Source: CAZABC01 sp964483405
GTDB taxonomy: Bacteria; Chloroflexota; Limnocylindria; Limnocylindrales; CSP1-4
Direction: 5' to 3'
Length of the DNA: 19,063 bases
Assembly (NCBI GenBank): GCA_964483405.1
Contig: CAZABC010000041.1
Coordinates: forward strand, 1 to 19,063
The notes beneath the pieces were generated by a model. The model saw only the letters and a list, made by a program, of their open reading frames with translations, made no database searches and had not been told where the DNA came from. Below are positions 1 to 7,650 of this stretch, in pieces; within the stretch, counting starts at the first letter, position 1, and the number at the start of each line of letters is the position of its first letter. The position numbers were made by a program, and so were the translations under genes.

Positions 1-314
1 CCGAGCAGGCAGTTCAGGTCCATCAGGTCCATGTCGTAGACCCGCGATGGGCCGGTCTGGTGCGAAGGCTGGCCGCGGCTGATGGACCGCGCCCCGATGT
101 AGCCCGTCCAGATGCGGGGCTGGCTTACGCAGTCGGTCTCGTCGACCCAGAACGGCCACCAGCCGTTGTACGCGAGGGTGCCGTCGGGATCGTCGAGGAT
201 GACCGAACCCGTGCCGACCTCACCGTGATCGGCGAGGGTGGTGAGCCCGGTGATGGAGTCGAGCCGGACCCTATTGCTGACGTCGATGCCGTTGAGATAG
301 AAGAACAGCGTCAT
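1..314 (-). CDS. Minor or distal tail protein, partial (left window edge)
   Basis: From ATG at 314, which overlaps the tape measure stop as ATGA, the frame runs off the window after 104 codons. It reads MTLFFYLNGIDVSNRVRLDS, then GSVILDDPDGTLAYNGWWPF (40-59), an ETDC segment, RIWTGYIGARSISRG (69-83) and RVYDMDLMDLNCLLG at the edge. This pattern (short N-terminal strand, DPxGTL, R-x-W/F-T-G-Y-I, D-L-N-x-L) is that of minor tail proteins directly downstream of the tape measure in siphoviruses, forming the distal tail hub. The rest of the gene is outside the window, so length and C-terminal domains are unknown. Confidence 0.72.
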   Translation of the reverse strand, partial: MTLFFYLNGIDVSNRVRLDSITGLTTLADHGEVGTGSVILDDPDGTLAYNGWWPFWVDETDCVSQPRIWTGYIGARSISRGQPSHQTGPSRVYDMDLMDLNCLL

Positions 315-2185
315 ACCGCGCGAACCTTGGCGACCGAGGCGTAGGACGCCGAGACGGTGTTGTAGTCGCGGATGCTGATGCGCGAGGAGACCGAGATCGG
401 GACCGTCACCGACACCGACCAGTCCTTCGCCCGGATGGCCGCGGCGGATGCGGCAGCGGCAGAGCGGACGGTCTCGAGCTTCGCCCCGGTCGCGGCCTGG
501 AGGCTGGTGATCTTCGCCCCGGTGTCCTCGCCCACCCGCTGGAGGGTGGCGATGGCGGATAGGTGCTTGCGCGCCTCGGCCGTGGCGGTCGCGCGGCTCG
601 TCTCGATGGCGACCCGGTTCCGTTCGAGGTTGTCATAGGTCCGCTCGGTGGCGGCATGGATGTCGCCCAGCGTCCCACCTGACCGCTCGTCGGCCCGCTG
701 TGCCGCCATCGCCGCGGCGTTCGTGGCCGCCGTGACCTCCTCCACCTTCGGCACCACCGAGGTCGCCCCGGCGTTATTGGCGAGGGTCGTCCACTGCGGG
801 ATGAGGCCCTGCATCATCCCGGTCATCGTCTGGTCGAGGCGGCCTGCCTGCGTGTCCATCGGCTGTGCGCCCGTGCCGGGGCGCCCCCGGAAGATGTACG
901 GCGCGGCCAGCATCGCGGCGACGAGGGCCGCGGGGACCACTGCCGATACGATCCCCGCGACCCCGAGCCCACCGGCCCCGGCTGCCGCCGCACCGGCGCC
1001 GGCCACCGGGACGCCGGGGATGCCGCCGCCGGGCTTGCCGCCGCCGAGGCCGTTGACCACGCCGGCCTTGACGTTCATCACGGCCGCGGTCGTGTTGAGG
1101 ACGCCCTTGATGAGCCCCTTGCCCAGCTCGCCCACGATGTCGCCGAGGAAACCGCCGGTCAACTTGTTCAGGCCCCAGCCGGTGATGACCGCCGTCTGGA
1201 CCCACGGCGGCAGGCTGACGAACGCATCGAGCAGGACCTTCGCCCCAGCGCCTGCGATCTTCATGGCTCCCGCGATGGCGCCCCACGGGATGTTGCGAGC
1301 CGCTTCCAGCGCCGAACGGAGAAAGCCCGCCAGCTCCTTCCCGCCCTCGCGGATGGCGTCCATCGTCCGGGGGTCCTTCAGGGACCGGGAGACCCATTGC
1401 GTGAACTCACGGATCACCGGCAGGAGGCCGGTGGCGAGCGCCATCTGAGCCTCCTCCACCGCGTCGGAGAAGCGTCGCATGTCGCCGCCGAAGCCCTGCC
1501 CGGCGGCCTCTCCTGCCTTGCCGTAGCGGCGGGCCAGCTCAGCTAGGAGGATATTCTGCGCCTCGACCGTCTTACCCTGTGCCACGAGGTCTTCGACCAG
1601 GTCCTCGGTCTCATGCCCGAGTACCACGCCCGCCTTCCGCAGCACGCCGAAGGCCTTGGCCGGGTCGTTGAGTGCCTTGCCGAGCAGCTTGGCCGTGGCC
1701 GCCACGTCGGCCGCGGCGGCGTCACCCTCAGCCATCGCCACCGCGAGGTCCACCGCGGCCTTTGTCGCGGCCGGGAAGGTCTCTTCGCCGATGTTCGTGA
1801 AGGTGAGCAGGACGTTCTCGCCCGACTGGATGGCCTTGTCGTCGACCGTCGTCAGGTCTTCCAGCGACTCGGCGAGCGCCCGGATGCTGGCGGTCGTCTG
1901 TCCAGCGACGCCACCAGTCGTCTCGATCGCCGCCGCGGTCTGCTGCGTCAGGCGTTCCAGCTCCGCCAGCGAGCGGATGCCGAGGGCGGCCTGGGACGCG
2001 ATGAAACCACCCGCGACGACACCGAGGGCGGTCGTGCGGGTGGCGGCGGTCTGGGCGGCCCGGCCAGCACGGCCGGCCATCGTCTCGAACCGCCCGAGGG
2101 ATGCTGTGGCGCCCTTCAGGCCGCCGGTCATCCGGTCCTTGAGCGAGAGTTCGACGGAGAGCTTGGCGGTCTCGGCGAAGGCCAC
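311..2185 (-). CDS. Tail tape measure protein
   Basis: This is the tail length ruler, 624 residues. The conserved phage tape measure segment spans about 75-230, including TKAAVDLAVAMAEGD (141-155), LLGKALNDPAKAFGVLRKAGV (167-187) and GKTVEAQNILLAEL (204-217). A hydrophobic stretch at about 405-432 (GGLGVAGIVSAVVPAALV then AAMLAAPYIF) could insert into the host membrane during DNA entry. Ala-rich helices fill the N- and C-terminal regions, and the last 35 residues are beta-like (VSVTVPISVSSRISIR). The start is GTG at 2185 with AGAGG seven bases upstream. With about 1.5 angstrom of tail per residue, known for lambda-like tails, a tail of roughly 90-100 nm is expected. No peptidoglycan hydrolase domain is visible. 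The stop overlaps the next gene as ATGA. Confidence 0.92.
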   Translation of the reverse strand: MAFAETAKLSVELSLKDRMTGGLKGATASLGRFETMAGRAGRAAQTAATRTTALGVVAGGFIASQAALGIRSLAELERLTQQTAAAIETTGGVAGQTTASIRALAESLEDLTTVDDKAIQSGENVLLTFTNIGEETFPAATKAAVDLAVAMAEGDAAAADVAATAKLLGKALNDPAKAFGVLRKAGVVLGHETEDLVEDLVAQGKTVEAQNILLAELARRYGKAGEAAGQGFGGDMRRFSDAVEEAQMALATGLLPVIREFTQWVSRSLKDPRTMDAIREGGKELAGFLRSALEAARNIPWGAIAGAMKIAGAGAKVLLDAFVSLPPWVQTAVITGWGLNKLTGGFLGDIVGELGKGLIKGVLNTTAAVMNVKAGVVNGLGGGKPGGGIPGVPVAGAGAAAAGAGGLGVAGIVSAVVPAALVAAMLAAPYIFRGRPGTGAQPMDTQAGRLDQTMTGMMQGLIPQWTTLANNAGATSVVPKVEEVTAATNAAAMAAQRADERSGGTLGDIHAATERTYDNLERNRVAIETSRATATAEARKHLSAIATLQRVGEDTGAKITSLQAATGAKLETVRSAAAASAAAIRAKDWSVSVTVPISVSSRISIRDYNTVSASYASVAKVRAV

Positions 2186-2189
2186 GCGG

Positions 2190-2809
2190 CTACCTCTGGT
2201 GCTTCTGCATGGCGCGGATGGACCGCTGCATCGCAGCGTCCTCTTGATGCTGGGCGGCCCGGACGGCCCGGCCGACCGTTTCTTCGGCGAGCAGCTGGGC
2301 GGCCAGCCGGGACTCGCGCCAGGTCATCGCCCGCACGGCAGCGAAGCCGCCGAAGCGGGTAGCTAGGATGGTCGCGAAGGCCTCGGGCGCTTGGATCGCG
2401 ACCGCGAGTTCGCTGATGTCGAGGCGCCCGTCCGCCCACCAGCCGAGGACTTCGCGATCCTTCGTGCCAAAGGGGCGATCACCGACTCTCCGTACAGGTC
2501 GTCGGCCCGGTCGGCCAGCTCGTAGGCGTCCTCGTACCGCAGGGCGGCAAGGGCCTCGGGCGTGACCGGCACCGGCTCCCCGGCGTCGTCGAGTAGGTTC
2601 CACGACACGACGCCGTGGCGGATGTAGACGGGGCCGACGAGCGTCCCGAAGAGGGATACGTCACCGTCGGCCCGCGACATCGCCCGCAGCGCCTCCATCC
2701 CGCCCTCGAAGAGCAGATAGGGGCGAAGGTAGGCGATGTCGCCGTCCGGGTGAGGACTGCCGGGGCACCGGCAGTCGCTCATCCGGACCGGGACCAGTTC
2801 ATCGGTCAT
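2190..2809 (-). CDS. Tail assembly chaperone, -1 frameshift product (GT-like)
   Basis: A -1 shift at 2474-2468 joins the first 114 codons of the short chaperone to a second frame from 2468 to 2190, giving a product of about 206 residues. The second part begins GTKDREVLGWWADGRLDI and continues as a clean helical, non-repetitive protein (FGGFAAVRAMTWRESRLAAQLLAEE) ending in MQKHQR. It has no credible start of its own near the junction, and its frame is the -1 frame relative to the first, as required. In lambda the T part of gpGT recruits the tube protein. The stop lies four bases before the tape measure start. The ratio of the two products cannot be read from sequence. Confidence 0.8.
2363..2809 (-). 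CDS. Tail assembly chaperone, short product (G-like)
   Basis: The protein of 148 residues is read without frameshift. The N-terminal part has SDCRCPGSPHPDGD (11-24), the body is mostly helical and acidic with VVSWNLLDDAGEPVPVTPEALAAL (67-90, key residues Trp, Asn, Pro) and YELADRADDLYGESVI (96-111), and the last 34 residues after the slip site turn into an Arg/Ser/Pro-rich tail, which is what GC-rich coding DNA gives when read out of phase. AGGAGG lies eleven bases before the ATG and contains the stop of the tube gene. By position (tube before, tape measure after) it is the equivalent of lambda gpG, which binds the tape measure before the tube polymerises. Confidence 0.8.
   Translation of the reverse strand: MTDELVPVRMSDCRCPGSPHPDGDIAYLRPYLLFEGGMEALRAMSRADGDVSLFGTLVGPVYIRHGVVSWNLLDDAGEPVPVTPEALAALRYEDAYELADRADDLYGESVIAPLARRIAKSSAGGRTGASTSANSRSRSKRPRPSRPS
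2393..2460 (-). promoter_or_regulatory. Predicted frameshift-stimulating stem-loop
   Basis: Seven bases after the slippery heptamer, GGATCGCGA (2460-2452) can pair perfectly with TCGCGATCC (2401-2393) over nine base pairs, enclosing 50 bases that may fold further. A spacer of five to nine bases is the usual distance for such stimulators. The loop is long, so a nested fold or pseudoknot is needed for a compact element; this is inference. Confidence 0.55.
2468..2474 (-). promoter_or_regulatory. Programmed -1 frameshift slippery heptamer
   Basis: The minus strand reads C CCT TTG in the zero frame, the X XXY YYZ form of a -1 slippery site. After slipping, both tRNAs re-pair on CCC and TTT. It is the last suitable place before the second reading frame becomes protein-like and lies at codons 113-114 of the short chaperone. 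Confidence 0.8.
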
Positions 2810-2824
2810 GCGAGCACTGACCTC

Positions 2825-3829
2825 CTAAAGCGAGGCGAGGGTGTTGACGACGACGGCCCGGATGGCGTACCCGAGGTCCGAGTCGTAGAAGCCGCGGTAG
2901 GTGAGGGTGATGGTCGCGTTGCCGCCGATCTCGCCGTACCCGACATTGATGAGGCGGGCGGGGACGCGGACGACATGGCTGTACGGGGTGGAGCCGGTGA
3001 TGATGACCGGGCTGGTGGTCCGGACCTCGATGTAGCGGTTCGGCACCGGGTCGTCGTCGAGCGTGGCGACCTCGGTGAGGATCGCGGCCTGCTCTTCGGC
3101 GGTGATGGTGACGGTGATCTCACGGGCTCCCCGGCCGTAGGCGTGGAGCTGGAAGCGGGTGTTGGACCCGTTCGCATACCGCTTCTGGTCGAGGTTCGGC
3201 GCGATCTGGACCGACACGCCGCGTACGGAGTCGGTCAGTTTCGTCGTCCCGATGGACGAGTAGACGGTGTCGAGGTAGACCTCGGTGTCGGCGCCGTAGA
3301 CCCACGTCGGGGAGTCGTCGATGGTGAGCCCGCCGGTCAGGCCGGTCCCGAACAGGGCGCGGGCGTGCACCCAGTCCTGGCTGGTCTCGAAGGCGCCGAG
3401 CCCTTCGTCGAACGACAGCTCGAGCCCGTCGAGGACGGCCGACCCGCCGATGATATTCTGCGCGTCGTCGCCCCACTCGTGGGTGAAGTATTCGAAGTCG
3501 TCGGCGGTGAGCGAGGCGGCCTGGAAGGTCCACGTCTTCGCCGCGCCGCCGGTCGGCGTGACCCCACCCTTCAGGAGCGCCGCCCAGAGGTACGGCGCGT
3601 CGTTGTAGGCGAGCGGCCCTTCGAGCGAGGACGTGATGCTCGACGCTCCATTGAACGGAGCAAGCACCGGGTCGATGGACCCCTCGTCCACGTCGGGGAA
3701 CTCGCGCTGGGGGTCGTACACGATCGCGCCGCGGTACGGCAGGGCTCGCGTCGCGGTCGTGTTCGAGGTGAATGACGTCTGCTTCCCGAACTGGTGCTTC
3801 CGCAGACGGACGAAGCCCTGGACGGCCAT
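2825..3829 (-). CDS. Major tail tube protein
   Basis: The protein of 334 residues builds the tail tube. Its N-terminus VRLRKHQFGKQTSF, the segment DVDEGSIDPVLAPF (46-59), EGPLAYNDAPYLWAALLKGG (69-88) and AKTWTFQAASLTADDFEYFT (96-115) form a pattern I know from tube proteins of siphoviruses, especially of high-GC hosts. The rest is rich in beta strands and ends in a domain with YSHVVRVPARLINVGYG. Length is larger than lambda gpV (246 residues), so an extra domain may project from the tube. The ATG at 3829 has AGGAG nine bases upstream, a strong site as expected for an abundant protein. The chaperone gene follows, with the tube stop inside its ribosome site. Confidence 0.85.
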   Translation of the reverse strand: MAVQGFVRLRKHQFGKQTSFTSNTTATRALPYRGAIVYDPQREFPDVDEGSIDPVLAPFNGASSITSSLEGPLAYNDAPYLWAALLKGGVTPTGGAAKTWTFQAASLTADDFEYFTHEWGDDAQNIIGGSAVLDGLELSFDEGLGAFETSQDWVHARALFGTGLTGGLTIDDSPTWVYGADTEVYLDTVYSSIGTTKLTDSVRGVSVQIAPNLDQKRYANGSNTRFQLHAYGRGAREITVTITAEEQAAILTEVATLDDDPVPNRYIEVRTTSPVIITGSTPYSHVVRVPARLINVGYGEIGGNATITLTYRGFYDSDLGYAIRAVVVNTLASL

Positions 3830-3854
3830 CGGCTGCTTCTCCTAGTGGTGCCGG

Positions 3855-4277
3855 CTACGGCCGGCCTACGGCCTTCGACACGTTCTCGATGGTGAACCGG
3901 ACGGCCGCGTGTCCCGGCTCGTCCTCGTCTGCGACCCGCATCCGGTCCCAGATCGTATTGGGGGTGATGTGGTAGTACGGGCTGATGTGCTCGATGAGCC
4001 CGTCCACCAGCACATCGAACCGCGCCATCGTCTCGGCGTTGGACGCGAGCTGGTCCACGACGACGATGGACACGTTCATCGTCCGTGTCCGGACGCCGTT
4101 GGCCCACTCGATGCTCTCCTCACGGGGAGCGGCGACATAAGCGAACGGCAGGTCTGTCACGTCCGACTCGGGGCGGGCGTCGAATACCCGCCGCAGAAGC
4201 GTCGGATTGGCGGTCTGGTAGGCCTCCAAGATGGACACGAGGCCCGCCACCACGTCGGCCCGGAAAGTGTCGGCCAT
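3855..4277 (-). CDS. Putative tail terminator or tail completion protein
   Basis: The protein of 140 residues has an N-terminal helix (VVAGLVSILEAYQTANP), then beta segments and a central helix (ETMARFDVLVDGLIEHISPYYH). The order between the gp10-like gene and the tube gene is where the tail terminator, which caps the finished tube and joins it to the head, normally lies, and both size and alternating alpha/beta plan agree. I see no decisive motif. The ATG shares one base with the preceding TGA. A 25-base interval with the ribosome site of the tube gene follows. Confidence 0.65.
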   Translation of the reverse strand: MADTFRADVVAGLVSILEAYQTANPTLLRRVFDARPESDVTDLPFAYVAAPREESIEWANGVRTRTMNVSIVVVDQLASNAETMARFDVLVDGLIEHISPYYHITPNTIWDRMRVADEDEPGHAAVRFTIENVSKAVGRP

Positions 4278-4723
4278 CAGTCAGCCTCGTTCCACGCGTT
4301 GACGAAGAAGTCGATGCCGCTCTTGTCGACCGCGGCCTTGGCACCGGGGACGAGGTACGGCTTGGCGCGACTGCCGGGATGGCGGACGCGCTTGGCGAAG
4401 AACTCGGGCTTGCTGCCCTTCGCCAGCCGGCCCGATAGGCGCCGGCTGCCGCCCCACGCCAGCGCCTTCCGGCGGACCGGGACGATCTCGTGCGGCTTCG
4501 TCCCGTACTCGACCGCCGCGGCGTAGTTCTTGGCCGCCACCACCACGGCCCGGTCCTCGCTGCGGGTGCCGGGGACGATGCTCCGGAAGAGGTCGCCGGT
4601 CCGGCGTGGCACCCGCGCATGGGCCTCGGCGATGGTCAGTACCTGCATCTGGCGCATCAGCTCGCGGTGGTCGCCGATAGCCCGGAGGCGCCGCTGGAGG
4701 CCGTCGACGCCCTCGACCTTCAT
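4277..4723 (-). CDS. HK97 gp10-like tail or neck completion protein
   Basis: The protein of 148 residues has the gp10-type plan: VEGVDGLQRRLRAIGDH at the start, a helix with AEAHARVPRRTGDLFRSI (32-49), NYAAAVEYGTKPHEIVP (66-82), and RVRHPGSRAKPYLVPGAKAA (112-131). The YA-VE-GT-PH and HPG-xxAKP motifs are characteristic. It acts at the head-tail interface. Start and stop are coupled to both neighbours (ATGA upstream; the following ATG shares a base with its TGA). Confidence 0.85.
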   Translation of the reverse strand: MKVEGVDGLQRRLRAIGDHRELMRQMQVLTIAEAHARVPRRTGDLFRSIVPGTRSEDRAVVVAAKNYAAAVEYGTKPHEIVPVRRKALAWGGSRRLSGRLAKGSKPEFFAKRVRHPGSRAKPYLVPGAKAAVDKSGIDFFVNAWNEAD

Positions 4724-5352
4724 ACCGACGCCACCGCGGTCCGGATGGCCCAGTTGCGGACGAACGCGGCGTAGCGGGGCGGGATGTCGCCGAGTTCGAT
4801 GGGCTCGCCGGTGGGCGTGGTCACGACGCCGCTGGCGCCAGACTTGGCCCGGTAGTAGTACCACGCGGCGAGCTCGGTGACGGCATGGATGATGTCGTCG
4901 ACCGGGAAGGGGTGGCCGATGATCCCCGAGATGACGAGGTCGTTCGGCTCCGCACCACGGGCGTACTGCCAGTCGAGGTTGCGGTCCCACCACATCGGGT
5001 CGCTGCGGAAGGCGGCCGGGTCGTAGTAGCGGAGTTGGATGGTCGTCGTGACCTCGGGGTTTCGGCGGTCCGGCAGGAACCAGACATCGGTCCCCTCGGT
5101 CATCGTCACGCCCGAGAGGGTGACGACCCTGCTGGCGTCGGTATACGGCCGGTCGTGGATGACGAGCGAGGCCTGGCCGTCGGTCGAGTAATGGCGAGTG
5201 ACGTTCGAGGCGGCAGCGAAGACGCGGCCGGTGTCGCGCTCGGCCTGCGCGGCGGCGTCGTCGGCGCAGGTCCCGAGCAGGGTGTCGTCCTGCGACCCGG
5301 TGAGGCCGAGCCACGTCTTGAGTTCCGAGACCGTGAGCAGCGGGTTAGACAT
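4720..5352 (-). CDS. Head-tail connector protein (gp6-like)
   Basis: The protein of 210 residues begins LLTVSELKTWLGLTGSQDDTLLGTCADDAAAQAERDTGR in pattern: the TxxELKxWLG start, a DDxLL helix and an AAAQAERDTGR helix (33-43) are typical of HK97 gp6 or phage head-tail joining proteins. These form a ring below the portal. The middle has beta segments with VTLSGVTMTEGTDVWFL (77-93), and near 165-170 aromatic AWYYYRAKSG. The start is ATG at 5352 and overlaps the glycosyltransferase stop by eight bases. The end overlaps the next ATG as ATGA. At 210 residues it is longer than the roughly 100 residues of HK97 gp6, so a second domain is present. Confidence 0.78.
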   Translation of the reverse strand: MSNPLLTVSELKTWLGLTGSQDDTLLGTCADDAAAQAERDTGRVFAAASNVTRHYSTDGQASLVIHDRPYTDASRVVTLSGVTMTEGTDVWFLPDRRNPEVTTTIQLRYYDPAAFRSDPMWWDRNLDWQYARGAEPNDLVISGIIGHPFPVDDIIHAVTELAAWYYYRAKSGASGVVTTPTGEPIELGDIPPRYAAFVRNWAIRTAVASV

Positions 5353-6595
5353 GCGCGTCCTCGAACAGGCGGATGAAGTCGGCGGCGGCCGTGTCCCAGT
5401 TGAAGTTGGCGACGACGTGGGCCCGGCCCGCCTCGCCGTAGCGGGCTCGCTTGGCCTCCGACCCGAGCAGGGTAAGGACCGGCTCGACGAAGCCTCGCGG
5501 GTCCGGCAGCGCCCAGTCCATGCCGTAGACGGAGTGGTAGCGGACCGCCTCGCCGTAGCGGTCGATGAGCGGCGGGACGAGGAAGCCGCCGGGCCCGATG
5601 GTCTCGGCATCGGCCGCCCAGTCGGTCGCCACCACGGGGACCTCGCACGCCGCGGCCTCGGCCAGCGTGAGCCCGAAGCCCTCGCCGCCGGTGGTGGACA
5701 CGTACACGTCGGCCGCGTTCATCAGGGCCACGAGCCCGGCGGTCGGGAGACCTTTGAACGTGTCGTGCTGATTCGTGAAGACGATCCGGTTCCGGCCGGC
5801 CTCGCTCATCCGGGCCAGTTCTTCCACGAGGTTCGGCCCCTCGGGGTCGATGGGCCGGCAGTGGACGACGAGCAGCGCCCGCCGGTCGGCCGCCGCGATG
5901 GCGTCGAACGCCTCGAACAGCGTCGGGTAGAACTTGCGCGTCACGTTGCGGTCGGTCCGCAGGATGACGTGCGCCTCGGGGTCGATGCCGAAGGCCTCGC
6001 GGCAGGCGCGCTTGGAGGTGAAGGTCCGGTCGTTGAACCGGAGCGGGTCATTGACCCGGACCGGCCGGAAGATGTCGGTATCGACGCCGTGGTAGACCAT
6101 CGGCACGACCCGGCCGATATGCTCGCTGATCTGGCGGGCGCCGTAGTGGCTCATGGCGACGGGCTGGATGTGTTGCCACAGCGTCCGCCATCCGACCGAT
6201 AGCCGGTCGCCCTCGATGGGACAGTAGTGCCACACCGGCAGACTGACCCACTGCTGCCACCGCGGGTCGAGCAGTCCGCGCTGGCCGATGTGGCCCATGA
6301 GCCCCGAGGGGTCCGACACGACGAGTACCTGGTCGGGTCTCCAGTCGTCGGTCGGGTCGAGCTTCGGCCATGCCGTCCCGTCGATGGCCTCGTGGCTCCA
6401 GTTGCCGCCGAACGGCTCACCGTACAGCGCCGCCGGCCAGACCCGCCCGGCGAGCGGCCCGTTGATCGGCTCGCCGCGGTGATTGACCGCGATGATGCGG
6501 ACGTCGTGGCCGGCGGCGAGGAAGCGGGTCGCCAGGTGTTCGGTGACGACGCCGAAGCCGGTATGGCTCCAGTGCCCGAAGACCAGCAGCCTCAT
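5345..6595 (-). CDS. Glycosyltransferase family 4-like protein
   Basis: This is a clear GT-B retaining glycosyltransferase of 416 residues. MRLLVFGHWSHTGFG (1-15) is the glycine-rich first loop, VYHGVDTDIFRP (167-178) is the typical linker motif, ILRTDRNVTRKFYP (211-224) supplies the Arg/Lys pair that binds the donor phosphates, and GGEGFGLTLAEAAACEVPVVATD (303-325) contains the E-x7-E motif (Glu305 and Glu313). The ATG at 6595 overlaps the preceding stop as ATGA; the frame open to 6970 is a shadow. Its TAA at 5345 lies eight bases inside the connector gene, so the cassette is tightly joined to the head genes. No membrane anchor is seen. It is the best supported enzyme of the cassette; the sugar and acceptor cannot be read from sequence. 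Confidence 0.92.
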   Translation of the reverse strand: MRLLVFGHWSHTGFGVVTEHLATRFLAAGHDVRIIAVNHRGEPINGPLAGRVWPAALYGEPFGGNWSHEAIDGTAWPKLDPTDDWRPDQVLVVSDPSGLMGHIGQRGLLDPRWQQWVSLPVWHYCPIEGDRLSVGWRTLWQHIQPVAMSHYGARQISEHIGRVVPMVYHGVDTDIFRPVRVNDPLRFNDRTFTSKRACREAFGIDPEAHVILRTDRNVTRKFYPTLFEAFDAIAAADRRALLVVHCRPIDPEGPNLVEELARMSEAGRNRIVFTNQHDTFKGLPTAGLVALMNAADVYVSTTGGEGFGLTLAEAAACEVPVVATDWAADAETIGPGGFLVPPLIDRYGEAVRYHSVYGMDWALPDPRGFVEPVLTLLGSEAKRARYGEAGRAHVVANFNWDTAAADFIRLFEDAHV

Positions 6596-7650
6596 GCGAC
6601 CGACTCGATGAGCGTCCGGATGGCCTCGGCGTCGGCGTCGAAGTCCACTACCTCGCGGAAGCGCATCGCCGCGTTCTCGCACAGCCGCAGATGGTAGTCC
6701 TCGTCGCCGATGATGCGGCGCAGGAGCCGGTTGACCTCGTGCGGGGCACGGCGCTCGATGTCGAACGACGTCACGCCGTCGACCCACAGCGGTCCGGCGA
6801 GCTGGTCGCGGTAGTAGGACTCCCAGCCGAAGACCGGCCGTCCCACGGCGAACCAGTCGTGGATGACGTGGCCGAAGCCGTCGCTCCAGCGCTTCAGATG
6901 GAAGGCGATGTCGCTGGCCCGCATCGCGTCGCCGACCGCGGGACACGATCGGAGGTTGCCGGCCGCCCACTCATCGGTCGGGGCGGACCCATAGGCACCG
7001 TAGACGCGCCACGCCATGTCCCGATTCTGACCAGCGAACGACCGGAAGATGTCGTAGGCCCATGCGGTCTCGGGGAAGCAGTTGACGAATGACGCGACCG
7101 TGAATGGCTCGCTCCGCGGCGGAGGCCCGGCCCGGAAGTCGGTGAGGCTGAACTCCTGATGGACCGTGACGTGGGGCCGCGGCGGCGGCGTCGGGCTCGT
7201 CGTCGTCAGGATGCCGAACCGTGCCAGGTCCCATCGGTCCTCCGCCATGTCGATGACGCTGAAACGGACGTTGCCGAGGTGGATGCCGAAGGTCGCCCCG
7301 ATCTCGTCCGCGAAGCGGGACAGACCCTCGTGGTTGTGGGCCACGCTGGCGATGACCACGTCGGGCCGCAGCGCCCGGGCCTGCTCGACCGTGACCATCC
7401 GGTAGTCGCGCCCGGGATGGCTCGGGTCGATCCTGGTCGAGTGCGTGCCGTGGTCGACGTCATCGCCCCACGGGGTGAGGTACTGGCGGGCCACGGCGTC
7501 GCCGTGCCACTCCCGTTCGAAGTTCCACCAGCCCTCGTCGAACCACTCCATGCCGATGGGCCGGTAGAGGTCCCAGCCGAAGCGGTCGCGGAAGACGATC
7601 TGCAACGACTCGAACAGGTCGTGGTGGTGGAAGTCGGCGAGAACCTTCAT
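6592..7650 (-). CDS. Divergent glycosyltransferase-like protein
   Basis: The 352-residue protein starts at ATG 7650, overlapping the previous stop as ATGA; an open frame reaching back to 7863 only re-reads the preceding gene. It shows a GT-B-like plan: a first domain with RPDVVIASVAHNHEGLSRF (95-113), and a second with PFTVASFVNCFPETAWAY (182-199), WRVYGAYG (214-221), then SDGFGHVIHDWFAVGRPVFGWESYY (256-280, key residues Gly-His, His-Asp and Gly-Arg-Pro) and a loop GPLWVDGV (286-293). This resembles the donor-binding end of glycosyltransferases, where a request such as 'rank and file in small GRPV segment' follows the acidic motif. The fit is weaker than for its two neighbours. The N-terminus (FHHHDLFESLQ) is rich in His. 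Function rests largely on the cassette context. Confidence 0.6.
   Translation of the reverse strand: MKVLADFHHHDLFESLQIVFRDRFGWDLYRPIGMEWFDEGWWNFEREWHGDAVARQYLTPWGDDVDHGTHSTRIDPSHPGRDYRMVTVEQARALRPDVVIASVAHNHEGLSRFADEIGATFGIHLGNVRFSVIDMAEDRWDLARFGILTTTSPTPPPRPHVTVHQEFSLTDFRAGPPPRSEPFTVASFVNCFPETAWAYDIFRSFAGQNRDMAWRVYGAYGSAPTDEWAAGNLRSCPAVGDAMRASDIAFHLKRWSDGFGHVIHDWFAVGRPVFGWESYYRDQLAGPLWVDGVTSFDIERRAPHEVNRLLRRIIGDEDYHLRLCENAAMRFREVVDFDADAEAIRTLIESVA

Noticed and set aside
60..344. Plus-strand frame at the left edge
   Set aside because: It is antisense to the partial distal tail gene, which has a coupled start and clear tail-protein motifs.
3849..3876. GC-rich inverted-looking sequence (CCGGCTACGG / CCGGCCTACGG) at the end of the tail terminator gene
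   Set aside because: It is a short near-tandem repeat mostly inside coding sequence, without U-tract, and is too small to call a terminator.
6596..6970. N-terminal extensions of the two downstream glycosyltransferases (to 7863 and 6970) and of the connector (to 5610)
   Set aside because: Each extension is the preceding gene read in another frame; coupled ATG starts at 7650, 6595 and 5352 fit the N-terminal motifs of the families.
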